Assembly (NCBI GenBank): GCA_023846275.1
Contig: CM043878.1
Location: 8,363,501 to 8,427,500, forward strand
DNA: 64,000 bases
Origin: Vanilla planifolia
Lineage: Eukaryota > Streptophyta > Magnoliopsida > Asparagales > Orchidaceae
Direction of reading: 5' to 3'
This document shows, piece by piece, positions 50,889 to 63,689 of this stretch. Both the position numbers and the translations under genes were made by a program. Position 1 is the stretch's first letter. Every line of letters starts with the position of its first letter. The notes beneath the pieces are model-generated. The model had not been told where the DNA came from. It searched no databases and saw only the letters and a list, made by a program, of their open reading frames with translations.

Positions 50889-51961
50889 TCACATATAAGG
50901 AGGAGGCGGCGGCGGCGGCGGTGGCCTCCGGGCGGCTCCTCTTTGAAGAAAGCTTCCCGATTGCGGGGCCTGGTTTGGGTTGAAAGGACCCCACCACGGG
51001 GAATCTCCGTCGAGGGGGATCCAGAGAGGAGCAAGGCCTTCTCTTCCCCAGCCATAGAAGCTGTCGAAGTGCCTCGCCGAGTCCTGGAGACTTGGGCCGG
51101 TAGGGTTGGAAACGGACAAGCCATGGAAGCCTGTATCTGTAGAGTTGGAGGTTGATATCACCGTTACTCCCCTGGGTCTTGGCCTCCTCAGAGGGCTGAT
51201 AGGCGCAGTCCAGCGGGAGGAGGACGACATGGGTTGATGATATATGTGAGCACCATGTCCTCTTGGATGTGCCCTAACCTCCCCCATGACTACTGGAGCC
51301 ATGGATCCTGCAAGCACGTTGCTCCCACTCCTTGCTGCAATAGACCTGCAAAATGCTGGACACTCAGTGTTGAACAAACTTGAGTCGTTACATAAACAAT
51401 GTTATAAAATACAAAGCTTACCCATGAAGAAGAGGATGGGAATGAACAAAAGGTCCTGGTCTCTGCTGATTGTTAGTATCAGTTCTTGCTAACCTAAGAC
51501 CATACTGAGATGTTGGCTGATCAGAACTCCCTACCATAGACATTGAAAGAGGGGTTTGTTGCTGCTGTTGCCAGTTGAGGTTTTGGAGTTCCATTGGAGA
51601 GAAACTGTGAGGATTAAGCAGTTCTGATGATGGTTGTCCACTGAGACCAGTTGAATGCCTGTGGAAAGAAGGGTTCTCTGGAACGGAGTCAGAAGAATTG
51701 AAAGGTGCAGAATGTGAGGTTTGAGGGAAACCATGCATGGCTAAGTATGGGCAAACATGTGTGCTTCCTGATGCAGTTGAGTGATCCCCAAATGTGCTAT
51801 TGCCCAATGTCTCGTGATCTTTGATAGATCATGAATCAAAGAAAAGAGTGGAATATGAAATGAAGAAAACAGTTAAGATAAGAATACTGCAGTAAGAAGT
51901 AAAGAATGGGAGGTCACAAGTTAAATAGTACTCACAGGAATTTGAATGGGATTCTATGTCG
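50889..51961 (-). CDS. 3' part of a RING-type E3 ubiquitin ligase, IPI1/At3g05545-like (5' exons not in window)
   Basis: Three exons are seen, in transcription order: 51961-51936 (26 nt), 51818-51422 and 51345-50889. They join in frame, with 117- and 76-nt introns. The protein segment is low in complexity, with Gln, Ser and Pro runs, and includes THVCPYLAMHG. Near the C-terminus it has GHGAHIYHQPMSSS, RRPRPRGVTVIS and RHFDSFYGWGREG, followed by a Trp-rich WWGPFNPN segment. It ends in a nine-proline run and PPYM. These match, from memory, the tail of nuclear RING E3 ligases such as rice IPI1, which controls turnover of SPL transcription factors. The N-terminal RING zinc finger was not found up to the right edge. 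The gene therefore either starts beyond 64000, with a first intron over 12 kb carrying a LINE, or is 5'-truncated. The 26-nt exon and the AAAG acceptor at 51819 are the least certain parts. Confidence 0.7.
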
Positions 51962-52359
51962 CTGCATGGTAAAACAATCGATAGTTAATACACTAAATCA
52001 AGTCCATTCCCAGTCTCCAACATACAGTTCTTTACAACAGATTAGTTTCACTAATTGAAGACAATAAGCAAGTAGATACAAGTCATAAATGCGAAAAAGA
52101 GCAGTTAAAGCTAAATACAAGTAGAAATACAAAAACATGAAAGTTGTCAAGTAAATCTATCAATGAGTCTTCTTGTCCTCCAAAGTGGAGATACAAGATT
52201 CAAATGTGAACATAAGCTTCAACTTTGTTTAACAAAAAGAAAGAGTAAATATAATGGTACTCGATCTTTAGTAAAAATGAGAATTTTGTATAGATTTAAT
52301 TTATCTACCAGCTGGATTTGATGCACTTACATCTCCTCTTTTGACAGGGATACAACACC

Positions 52360-52900
52360 AAGTGAACCAAACCAAAATAAAAATTCTGTATAGTTATTAA
52401 TTTTTCTGTGGGTTACATTTTCTGGGTAAAAAGTAAACTTAAAACTAAAAGGTAACAAAAAAAATTCCACAGAAAACCGACTACATGAAGCCCACCTCTC
52501 ATGAAAAGGATTCAGCCAGAGGTTGGTTTAGTTAACCAAACAGGCTAAAACTTAATGATGCAATCACTTAAAAATGTTTTAGTTTGGAATGCTTAAAACA
52601 AGGTTTTAGTTTGGAATGTGGTAAAACATACTGCAGTCCAGTTCAAAACAAAACTTTATACATTCAGCTTCGATATGCTCACAAACTTCAGTTTGGATTC
52701 TGAACTTTTTGAACTGGATCCAGAATAAACAAAGGAATAAAGACTTATGAAATCGATTAAATCCAGAAATCAGGGAAACAACACCGAGTGAACCAAACCA
52801 AAATACAAATCTGTGGGGTAATTCATTTCTTTGTTCGATTTGTTCTCCAGGTTAAAAAAGAAACCTCAAGGAAAATAGTAACAAAAAACATCACCAAAAA
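52360..52900. repeat. Local duplication upstream of the E3 ligase exons
   Basis: The phrase GTGAACCAAACCAAAATA occurs at about 52365 and 52784. Each is followed, in the same order, by TCTGT, a T-rich stretch and GGTAACA- or AGTAACAAAAAA-like sequence. Each copy is about 120 bp. Confidence 0.55.
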
Positions 52901-55900
52901 CTGTGCGGTGCCCACTACTAAAAGAAAAAATTCGAAGGAAAAAATCAATATGCATATATGTTATAAAAATCACTTCTTCATAGAAGTGTAGAATACGTGA
53001 TTGGTTCAAATAATTAGTTACAGGAAATAGTGACAAAGTTTGATGCATGATTTCTCAAAAATAATTACTTTATATGATTAGATAATAATAAGGAAACTTG
53101 TACCTCAAACCCACTAATCACCTAAAAAAGTTCACTCTTTCAAAAAAAAAATGCAATTAGTGTCTCAAAACCATTCTATTCCCTTAATACCACCTGTTAG
53201 TTTAACTTCTACTCTCTCTCCAATGGCCTCCCTCTCCTTCTATGTTTGTCCTCTCCACTCTCTCCATTCTTCTCATCAATTCTCTTTCCCTGCTAGATGT
53301 TATTCACATCCAAAGCAGTTTCCACAAGCACCAATGCTCACCTCTGCCGTGCCATGCCAATATCACAAATACTATTTTTCCAATGACTCTCATCTCTCTA
53401 CTCACCAATCCTGAACTAGTTTGATCAATTAAACCAAACCAGTTTAAAAAAAAAACTAATATTAATAAAGCCTAATAACCTAAATAATCCAACTTGCAAT
53501 TGCCTCCCCCTCCTAACCTCCTCCCATTATCAATATTGTTCGGGACAAAGTATCGTTGTCCCACCAATCCCATTGAGAGTCGCTGACTACTGATCCTCTT
53601 CCTTCATCTTCTATGATTGTCAAAATAATTACACTAATTTCATCCGACACTCGCGTTCATGTGCTATCAAGTTGGTCTCCCTCGACACATCTCGACCTTT
53701 CTACTAGAGGTTCTCGCCCTCTGATGACTATTCCACCCCTTTCGGCTAGGTCCTCCTGTTCTTCTATTTGGCAATGCACCACGTGCCTCCTCCCGCCATC
53801 GCTGGTGAGACGCTCCTTGTGCACCTCTCGCTCGTCTCCTTCATTACTTTGCTCTGCTTCGAATGGGCATCCCATAAAATTCATGCCATGTTTGTTGTGA
53901 AGAAGGCTCAAAATTTTGTGCTCTCCTATACTACTTCGCATCTTGCTTGTGTGTGAGCCGATCCTCTCCATCCCTTCCTAATGTAGTGGTGGTGGTGAGC
54001 AAGCCTTCTCCTATAACTATTCCCTAGGCTGAGGCTATTGATGCTGTGAACAACTCTTTGCTAGAAGGTGAAAAGTTGGCTCCTGATGTGTGTTGTTCAG
54101 TCCAAGAATCACTGCTGCCTCCATTTGCAACTGCAATTGGTTCTCCTGCGCCTGTGGCTAAGTTTGCTTCAGTTGAGGACATGCCGAGTGAGGAATTTAG
54201 TCCCTTACCCTTTGCTTATTGGGAGGTTCTCTCTCCTACTAAACCCCTTGTTGTCCTTAATTGTGCCACCACAACTGTTTGCATACACGTTGTTTGACAA
54301 ATGGCCAATGAGAATTCTTCTCTTAAATTTAATTGCACTGAGCCTGTGGCTACTTTGCACTCTCCTACGAGCTTCAAGGACGTGCTAATTGGTAGGAACT
54401 TGGCTGAAAATCAGCGCAATGTAGGGGGTCACTTGACACCTTGAACCACCTCCCCTTGGCTCCCCCTCATTAGACCAGTAACTTTGATGTTCCTAGCTTG
54501 GTACCGACGGACAATTCATTTAATCAACGATCAGTTGTAAAGATCTCTGTCGAGGCATTTGATTGGAGAGCTGAATTCCATAAATGGGACCTTGTTGGTA
54601 GACTCTATGGGGACTCCTCCTTCATTTGGTTGACCAGTGAATTAACCTAATGCTGAGGTAATCCTGAAGGCTTTAAAGTTCTAGACATGAGGTTCAATTG
54701 CATTCTACTCCACTGTGAGAATGTCGTTGACCACGATTCTATTTAGCATGGTGAACCATGGATGGTGGGGGGCTGTTTCCCAGGCCTTGACCTTTGTTCT
54801 CCGCTATTTGCTTTGATTGTGAAAAAGTAAAACATTCTAACGATGTGTGCAATCAAAACTTGTTTAGTTCTAAGAACAATGTGCTGCCACAAAGTGAGAA
54901 TTTGAAGGCAGACTAAATCTAGCATTGGCCCTTGGATGATCGTGCCTCCAAAGCGTGGGCAGTGTGCTGGGAATTCTGCCATAGACTACAGAAACCAAAT
55001 TGAGATGGTTGACTCCAACCCTCATAAAGCCTTTGGTAATACAATTGTACCAAAGGTTGCATTGATGGATCCTACAAGTTCGCATGGGCGGGTGGCAGAT
55101 ATCCAGACTAATCTTATTGTTCCCTAGCCTACAGTGAGGGGATCATCATCAACAATTGCTATGGTTTTACCTACTACTCCTTTTACCCTATTTGAGGTAG
55201 GTGGAGCTATTGTTGGAAATGAAATCACTAATGGGGCATAATGGCTCCTCCATCCCCCCATCTCCTTAATGACCGCAGCCATCATTTGAAACATTCAAGG
55301 AATGAAATCATCCTCTTCACGTAATCGTTTTAGGTAACTAGCAAGACTTCATAAAGTGCATTTTGTTACATTTCTTGAAATGCAAGTGGACAGTTATTCT
55401 AAAGAGAGGCTAATTGGTTGCTTAGCAAAAATTAAGACTGTAGTTGAACCTACTATTAATAGCTCAAGTGAGATGATTGTTTTATGGAGAAGCTGCATTT
55501 AGACCTTAGTCATTACACAAATAAGACAAACTATTGTTCTCAATGTGAGCAATGTGGGTGCTCCATCTAGACATCTTGCTTTGTGTATGTATCTACATAG
55601 CTTAAAGTCAAGAGGCAAACTTCAAATTTTATTATCTATTGTGCCAAGGGGTGTGCCTTTGACTATTGTAGGAGATTTTAGCATTGTTATGACTCAAGAT
55701 GAGGAGAAGAAGAAAAGATTTAGCTACTTTACTGCTCAAGAGGAGTTTTAGTAATTCTTTACTAGCCTAGACCAATGTGATATTGGTTCTCATGGAATTC
55801 GTTATACTTAGTGCAACAACAGAGAGGAGATGCCTAGATTTTTTAGCAGTTGAACGAGGTTTTTTTTTAACATTATTAGACTTTTAGCTCTCCCTAATAT

Positions 55901-58069
55901 TATGGTCTACCATCCTACAAGGGTGGGGTCTAATCATTGCCCTCTTTTGATCTAACTTCAATACCTTAGCAGTGACAATGCATACAGGTGGACTCAATTC
56001 AAAGATATGTGGGTATACTTTCCTAATTCATGACAAGTTGTTGCAAAAAGTTGGAGCACAACTGCCAGGGGCTCCCCCTCTAGGTAGGGTGATGTCAACT
56101 CCTTGTTCTTTTATGTAATGGCTACCAGGAGGCTTCAAGACAATCACATCTCTTCCTTGTAGGATGGTAATGGTAACATTTTCACAATTGAGTAATATAT
56201 GAAGAATATTGTTTTAGATTGCTCTTACAAATGGAACACCATCACCCCTATGGTTCTTCCTCCACCTCTCACCCCTCTGCACGCTGTGTTATCAACACAC
56301 TATTTTGCTATGCTCTATGCTCTTATGATTGATGACGAGATTAGGTGGGCTATTGCATCCTTGTAACCTAAGAGGGCTCTTGAGTGTGATGGCATTATCG
56401 GCTCCTTTATCAAAGGTTACTAGACTATCACGTAGGCCAACACTCACTAGGAAAACCATTATGTCTTTACTGATGCTGAGAACCCGACTTGTTGGAAGGG
56501 CACACTCATTGTTATGATTCCAAAGGTGGGACAAGCTAAGAGATTGGTTTAGTTTAGGGCCATAAATCTCTATGATACTATCTACAAGGTTGTGGCAAAA
56601 ATTCTGGAAAACAATCTACAGGAGGTACTTCCACACATTATTGGGCTTAAGCAAGCTATATTTATACAATGGAGATTGATATTAAACAATACCCTTATGG
56701 CACAACAAAAAAATCATAGGCTTAAAGCCATGCAATGCAAAAAGAAGAAATAGATATCTAACAAATCGAGAATTAAGCAAGTAACAAAATTCAAGTACTT
56801 GGGAATTACTCTCTATGATAAACAACTTCTTTCTTTTGATTTTTATCACCTACATCAAGCAGTCCGCTCGAGAATCATCATTTAGAGGACTCATGATCTC
56901 TCTTGCTAGTCGGGTCATATTGGTGAACTTGGTTCTTATCATCATCCTAATCTTCTACATGTCTCATGCACTTGTGCCTACTCAAATATTATTGAAAATT
57001 AAGAGAACTATTAAAGCCTTCATATGAGTTATGTGTTCATCGTGGATTAGGACAATTCTCCTGGCCAAAGGATTTGGGTGGGCTAAGTGTTCCCAACTTG
57101 ATTATGTCGTAGATTTCTCTTGCTGCTCGACACACACTTGCTTTCTTTGTCAGGAGTGACACCTTGTGAGTTCAATAAATGAACACTAAGTATTGAAACC
57201 GTCCCTCTATACGTGAAAATCGTCGTGGTGATTCTACTTCTTAGTGATTCGTTTGTCATGTTGAGGTTTTTACACCACTCAACATCGCAGATGCATGATA
57301 ATCAGCTTTGTTAGAGACCCATTTCTAATTGGCCTATTTTAATCAATGTGGATGCTTTTGTCCTCTTGTATATGGCTGATTTTCTAGATGTGGATAAGAA
57401 TTGGAATTACAACATGCTATAGGTATTCCATGCCAATATCCTCGTGGTTTTCCCATCGTCCTTGCACCTAGGCTTAAGTAGGTGACCAAAAGTTTGGCAT
57501 TTGGAGCGTACTTCATCATCCACAACAGTATTATATTACAATAGTGTTGGGTTGTATGCTTCTCATGCTTTGAGTGGAGCGTGAGCATAGAAGGTTCATA
57601 CCCAGCCTAGGATTCAAGCTTTCCTATGGCATGTGTGGAAGTTCATTGTTCCGACTTGATCTTTTCTTGCTAGTTGCGTGATTGCATCTTCGGCTATACA
57701 TCCATCGAGTTGCATGGCCTTTAAGGATTTGGATCATTCTTTGTGGGTTTATCAAGTAGTGCAACAAGTACAGACTACTTTGCTTTAGCTAGTAAATGTT
57801 CATTGCTCCATCACCTCATTACAACACTTGATTTTCCTAGTTGCAATGCAATTACTGCAAGGATGTTGGCTTGGACTAGGTTATAATGCATGTTACAACA
57901 CTATTGTATATGGAAGAACCGAAATAGCAAGGTACGTGAAAAACCACCTATATCCTATGCAGTTTTTTATAGTTCTATTCAACATTGCACCAATTTATCC
58001 TTGCATCCTATTTAGTATTCAAGGAACCTACTAGAGTTTGCCCCGTGTCGTTGTCTCCTTCATATTGCC

Positions 58070-58080
58070 CCCCCCCCCCA
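58070..58080. repeat. Poly-C tract
   Basis: A run of about 10 C inside the LINE, just before its RNase H-like part. Such runs are prone to sequencing error. Confidence 0.8.
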
Positions 58081-58598
58081 AACCCACATCCTAGAATTGG
58101 ATCAAAATCAATTGTGATGCAACATTTTTGACTTGTACAGTGGCTAGCATAGCTTACGTAATTCAAGATTATCCCGATAGATTGTTCCAAATCGAAGGAA
58201 AATTATAATCCATGGTTGGCTAACCTTGCCTTGGAGGAGCTTGCTATCTCCAAGGCAATTTCAACTATTGCTTCCTTTTGTTCCATTAGCACCAAATTAT
58301 GGTTTAAATTGGAATCCCTCCTGTCAATTTCCAAGTTCATATGCATTATATCATCTACATGTAACACAAATTCCCCCTTCTATGTGGGATGCCAAGTCGA
58401 TTGTTCATTGGGTAGGCAAGTATGCATTCTCCATTTATTTTTGGTGAGTCCAAATAAAGCCCTTACCACCTAATCTTTCTTGTTTGCTCATTTTGGAATA
58501 CTTGAATGAACCTCCTTAGGAGCTAGTAATAAAGGCCTCAACCACCACATTCAACTCATCTATGATTGTCACTGAGCCATGCCTCTATGAGTTCCTCC

Positions 58599-58616
58599 AC
58601 CCCCCCCCCCCCCCCC
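58599..58616. repeat. Poly-C tract at the LINE end
   Basis: About 18 C in a row, at the point where LINE similarity fades and ordinary AT-rich sequence resumes. Confidence 0.85.
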
Positions 58617-58640
58617 TCGTCTCTTTCATTCCCTTTCTCC

Positions 58641-61600
58641 AACTCACAAGTGTCATTTTTTATTATTAATTAATATTACATTAATTTAATGTTGATAGTA
58701 AACTAATTGAGTTGTATCCTTAGTCACAATGAAGTATAAATATTCATATCAATAAATTTAATGTAATTTATTTATGTAAAATGTATAATTTAGATATTGC
58801 CTTGGGTTAGTATGAATCAACCATAACTGGAGTGACAATGTGTATATAAGAAAAGATCAAATATGACTCACATATTCTAAAGTTATGATTCTTATCTATT
58901 AGAAAAATAAACATATCATTCGTTGTTAATGGCTCAACTTGATTTATTAATATTAGCGAATCAAATTATATATTTTATAAACACCTATTGTTTATTAGAG
59001 TTATTGTCATGCATTATTTTACTTATTTATTTTGAGAACATTGTAACAAAATGAGAAAAATATACCTATACTTAGCTTATTAACATAATCTATCATGTTG
59101 GTTATTTAAGTATTCACTTTATTCATGCAAAATTTGTTGAGCATATTAAAAGTGTTGAGCAAAATGATAACTCATCAACATCGATAATTTATTTGAAACT
59201 CATATTACATAATATCATTTCATCAATGTTAATAACTTTGTTATTGATCATATATGAACACAATAATAAGTTAGATGTGATGGTTGACAAAGAGATTAGG
59301 TCTACAGCTCTCACAGTAACGACTTTGTTGTTTCAAGTTCTGATAAGTGGATAGTGAGACAATATTTATATATGTATATATATTGCATAGATGTACTAAG
59401 TGTTGATACATACTCATTTTGTTTTCAATATCATGAGTATAGTTGTAGTTCATTTGAGTACATTTGTAGGTTAGCATTCAATCATTGGTAAATCAATATT
59501 CATAACTTGCATGGACAATTTTATTGTTGTAATTAAGTCGATTTAATTATAACAAACATTTAACTGTTAGATGTTCATCTTTCCATTCTCATTCAAAGAT
59601 ATCATGCATGATAGACACTAGATATATGTTTTTTGTTTCAATTCATTTGCATATTGTAAAATATAAGCTACTAATGATGTCGAAATTGCTCTTATATGCT
59701 CAATGAATTCATGCCATTTTTCCTACATATTTATATCTCAAAAATTACCAATTATGCATCACCAAGCTTGCTTTGAAAATTCAAAAGTTATTTTCTATAT
59801 TATTTTTCAGATCAAATCTGTTTGACTGATGGAATATCATCATAAGAGTACTAACAACAGACCATTTTCTAGGACTAATATTTAGGAGTTATATTACATT
59901 GTTTTAGTTTATCATCTCATTATTAATTAGATTTCAATTATAATTAGTATTTTATTATTTCAAATTTCAATATTTCATATTTCACTATGATAAAGTGTAC
60001 CTTTTTAGAATAAATAAAAATTAACTTCATTTTCATTGTCAATCTTTTTACTTCGTATAAGTAACTTGTTCTCTATTACAATACAAAGCCACACTACTTA
60101 GCCTTAACTCCCGACGTGCATCATATGGATTAAGGTTAGTCTCGCATCATCATACCCAAGTTGCCAAGGTGTATTGCCTTTTAGACATGCTGTTTGACAA
60201 CCTCTCTTTACCCATCTATCGTCATCTAGCTCCACGGTCATATTAATAACTCACACCAACGATTCCATCATCCAGCTTGATTTTCTAAAAGAAAAAGAAA
60301 AAACACAAAATCAACCTTTATTGAAAATTGAAGTGAACATGGCATAGAATTAAATAAAGCCTATAAGGTGTCATAATTACAAGAATGCAGTAATCAATAC
60401 AAATATATGCACTTTAAAAAATTATTTTTTGGAGGTGTAGCTTATATGCTTAACAAAAATAATAAGTTATAAGAAAAAAAAAGTTGATTTGTAACATCTC
60501 CAGTTCAATTAATTGAGAACCATTACATTAATTATATCTCAAAGTACATATGGACCATTCCTTTATTTTATAAGATGAGTTCCTTGTAGAGATAGAAATT
60601 GAGAAAAATAGTGACATATTGAACATGAGAAAAAGGAACGACGGGCAAAGAGAAAATCTACTAATAATGAAAAAAAATACAAAAGTACATGTTCATTCAT
60701 TTTCTCAAAAAAGTAAAGAAAAAACAACCAAATAATTTTTAATCCAAGAACACTAAGAAAAACATGTAAACCTATTGAAACTTAGATTCAATGTTTGCTT
60801 GGATCGTACCATACAATCCCCATTAGTGTGTTGTAAGGTGGATTGTGTTAAAGAATTATAAAAGATCATAACACCTAGATTGTCATATACAATCTAGTTA
60901 AACAATTGAACTAGTTTAAAAAATTTAACGATAAAAATAAAGAAATGGAATCAAAATTTTGTGAAAACGTACAAATTGGTGCTCTTTTTCAAAAAAATAA
61001 AAAAAGTGTATAAATCGCACAAATTCATATGAATTATATGTATTGGCTAAGAATTTTTCAAAAATGCCTTATAAAGATGCATAATTTGTCTAAAAAGTGA
61101 AACCATAGCCTCCAACCCCAGTTCAATCCCAAAATACCAAGACACATAAAGAAATACCTTGAAATTTAGATTTAGAATTATTTTAAATAGTACCATTCTA
61201 TCTCAAATATTGTATTGTAAGATGGAATGTGATATGATCCACCTTCATACATAAGAGAAAATGTGGATTTTGGATTTGTTCATCATAATTGAAGTTGGTA
61301 TCATTGGACCTTAATACAATAACACCATTATACACCTAGAGTTATTCCATGTTGGTCAATTTGACGCTGGCTTGAGCTTAGATTAAAATATTTCCATTTA
61401 ATCTTGATATGATCCAAATTTTGGATAGGAAAATTTCAACACATCTCGATCCACAAACTAGATGTGACATTGATTATCAATTTGACTTTCAATTAATTTT
61501 TGATATTTTACTCATTTTGAGAATATATATCTAAACTTACAATCATGTTAGATGCGCACGTACATGTTTATGTAATTATACGAACACCTTCATTTATATG

Positions 61601-63600
61601 CATAAATATATTTATAGCACATTAAAAATAGCTATTTTGACTCAATTTTGAGCCATAGCATGTGATCGACTCATAAACTTCCATCACTAGTTTTGTAGAC
61701 TCCTAATCAATTAATCATTTCTATTCAAGCATGGCTCAAGTCAAAATCAAATATTCAAGCATTAAAGAGCAAACTAAACAACCATGAAAAAAAATAGTGC
61801 TGTGGTCATAAAATTTAACCCATTGTTTTGCAAGCCTGCATAATTTAGTGTGTTTTCTTTGTTTTTTTAAACTATATCGAATGACAGAGTTGGACTTCTA
61901 TTTCTCCTATAATGCTTACTATAGGCTTTGCCATTATCTTTCAAAGACAACCAACTCTACATTCCCAATGACCTTGACTATCCATTTTATCATTCCAAGT
62001 TAACACCAATCATTAGATTTTGGATAGTTTTTGGCATATCATTCCCATAATGCTGGTACCAAACCTAGCCTTCGTTGTTTCCCAACTCTGAACAATTGCT
62101 TTTGGAGTAACGATATTGCAAGATCCTCTCTAGTGACCCCAATACAAAAGGCCTCCATTGTTAAACATATATTAACTTTCCAATAACACTGCATAACAAA
62201 GAGGTTCAAGTCCCTCTCAAAAACACATTCCCCCATAGTTGTTGCAACATTGTCAATCAATAATTCGAGCAGTTGTTGGCACGTGCATGTCGCAAACCAA
62301 TGATTTTCTTTCATTCATTAATCATTCATTGTTTTGGAAAAATCAAGATCACATTGCTTTCACAGTCTTTAGACTTAAAAAATCAAATTTATGGCCCATT
62401 CCCTCCATTCTCAATTCTCACAGCACTATACTACAGACAAGAAAACAATTCTGAGAAGAAAACTTAAATTATCCATCCCTACTAAAACAAACCTTGCACT
62501 TCATCATCACTCAAATTATTCATACCTTCCATTAAATGCATCTTCATTTATGAAATTCCACCATTGACCATGGACACTTCCTTGTGGTGTTGTGAACATT
62601 GACCTTCAGCCACTACCATTGTAGTGTGACAATGTTACCACTTTTGCAGCAGCAACAATAGCATCAACATCGACATCTACAAGGATTGGTGTTCGTTGAG
62701 TTAAAATGTAGCTAAATGTTTCATCAACTTTAAATTTCAATGACAAATTGCATGCATGAAGTGCCTAACATATCATTGCCCTTCAACTCCCAAACCAAGA
62801 ATTCTAAGTGGTGATTGGCTGACAGTTATTGATGAAACTGGCTCACCTAGGTCATCATCTACCATCTCCTATAATAAATAGCCCTGACAATTTCATGAAC
62901 CTATTTAAAACATTGTGCATTTAGACAACTAATGTAAATACACTCCACTACTTCAATACAAGCTCCACAAGAAATGCAAAGCTTATAGAGAAATCATTGA
63001 AGTGACATGCATTATAAACCTCATCTCCATATCAACACTTAAAACAACCTCACATCGCATCCTTGATTCTACCATTTCTGATGACAGCAAGTTTAACACT
63101 CGTAATGGATGTAATATGCCTGTCAGTTGTGGTTCATATCCTGCCAACATTTAGTTAACAATAAGCTCATTTACTTCTACATGAATCTTAACTAAATGAC
63201 TTCTACATTAGGCATTATATGAATTGCCCAAGTAGGAAGAAAACTCCAACTAGTAATATGAATAGAGAAGATAAACAAGAAAGAAATAATTTACTGACAT
63301 TTAATACCAATATAAAATTTTCTTGTCAATACTTGGCTACATTAACTTCTGAAAAGAAATGTCTCTTCACTTCTTACTTTTCTTCACCACCATACCTTCA
63401 ATGATGCAAAAATGTCTACTATTTATAGAGTTTTAAATGACTCTTCATATGCTTTATCAAAGAATTCTTTACTTTCCAATGAGTACTATTAGTATTCATC
63501 ATCAACATCTTCATTAGGTGTTTTTTTCATTCCTAAGAATTTATTAAATGCTTGTCTTTCCAAGTCCTTTATTAAATATATTTGTCATTCCAAGACCACC
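58641..63600. other. AT-rich DNA, no gene recognised (possibly intron of the E3 ligase gene)
   Basis: No RING-finger coding sequence or other family was seen. The open frame on the minus strand at 62039-62314 is balanced in composition but not recognised. The stretch at about 62500-63150 is less AT-rich and may hold worn coding DNA of unknown origin. Confidence 0.4.
59980..60235. repeat. Dispersed repeat, copy 2
   Basis: Partner of 49060-49310, about 10.9 kb away, beyond the right-hand LINE. The match is diverged and gapped. These are likely two old copies of one family rather than a recent duplication. Confidence 0.55.
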
Positions 63601-63689
63601 TCTTTAGTTTTCCATTTATCTTAAATTAAGTTTAATAATTTTATCATCCTCATGTAAACTTAATTCTCCTCTTGATATAACTCCAAAAT

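Larger units (their letters stand above)
53600..58640 (+). mobile_element. Near full-length but decayed L1-type LINE
   Basis: Domains appear in LINE order on the + strand. An ORF1 part with a DUF4283-like stretch lies at about 54540-54800 (LDMRFNCILLHCE). The endonuclease is at about 55270-55860, including a LHKVHFVTFLEMQ piece and VGAPSRHLALCMYLHS. Reverse transcriptase is at about 56480-57030, with FRAINLYDTIYKVVAKILE and VTKFKYLGITL pieces. An RNase H-like stretch lies at about 58095-58480, starting WIKINCDATF. Stops and frame changes occur throughout. It is probably inside, or 5' of, the E3 ligase gene, antisense to it. Confidence 0.8.

Noticed and set aside
52345..52385. Possible extra E3 ligase exon ending GAGGAGAT before GTAAGTGC on the minus strand
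   Set aside because: The donor is good, but the segment lies in a local duplication, lacks the expected W-C-P residues and has no clear acceptor.
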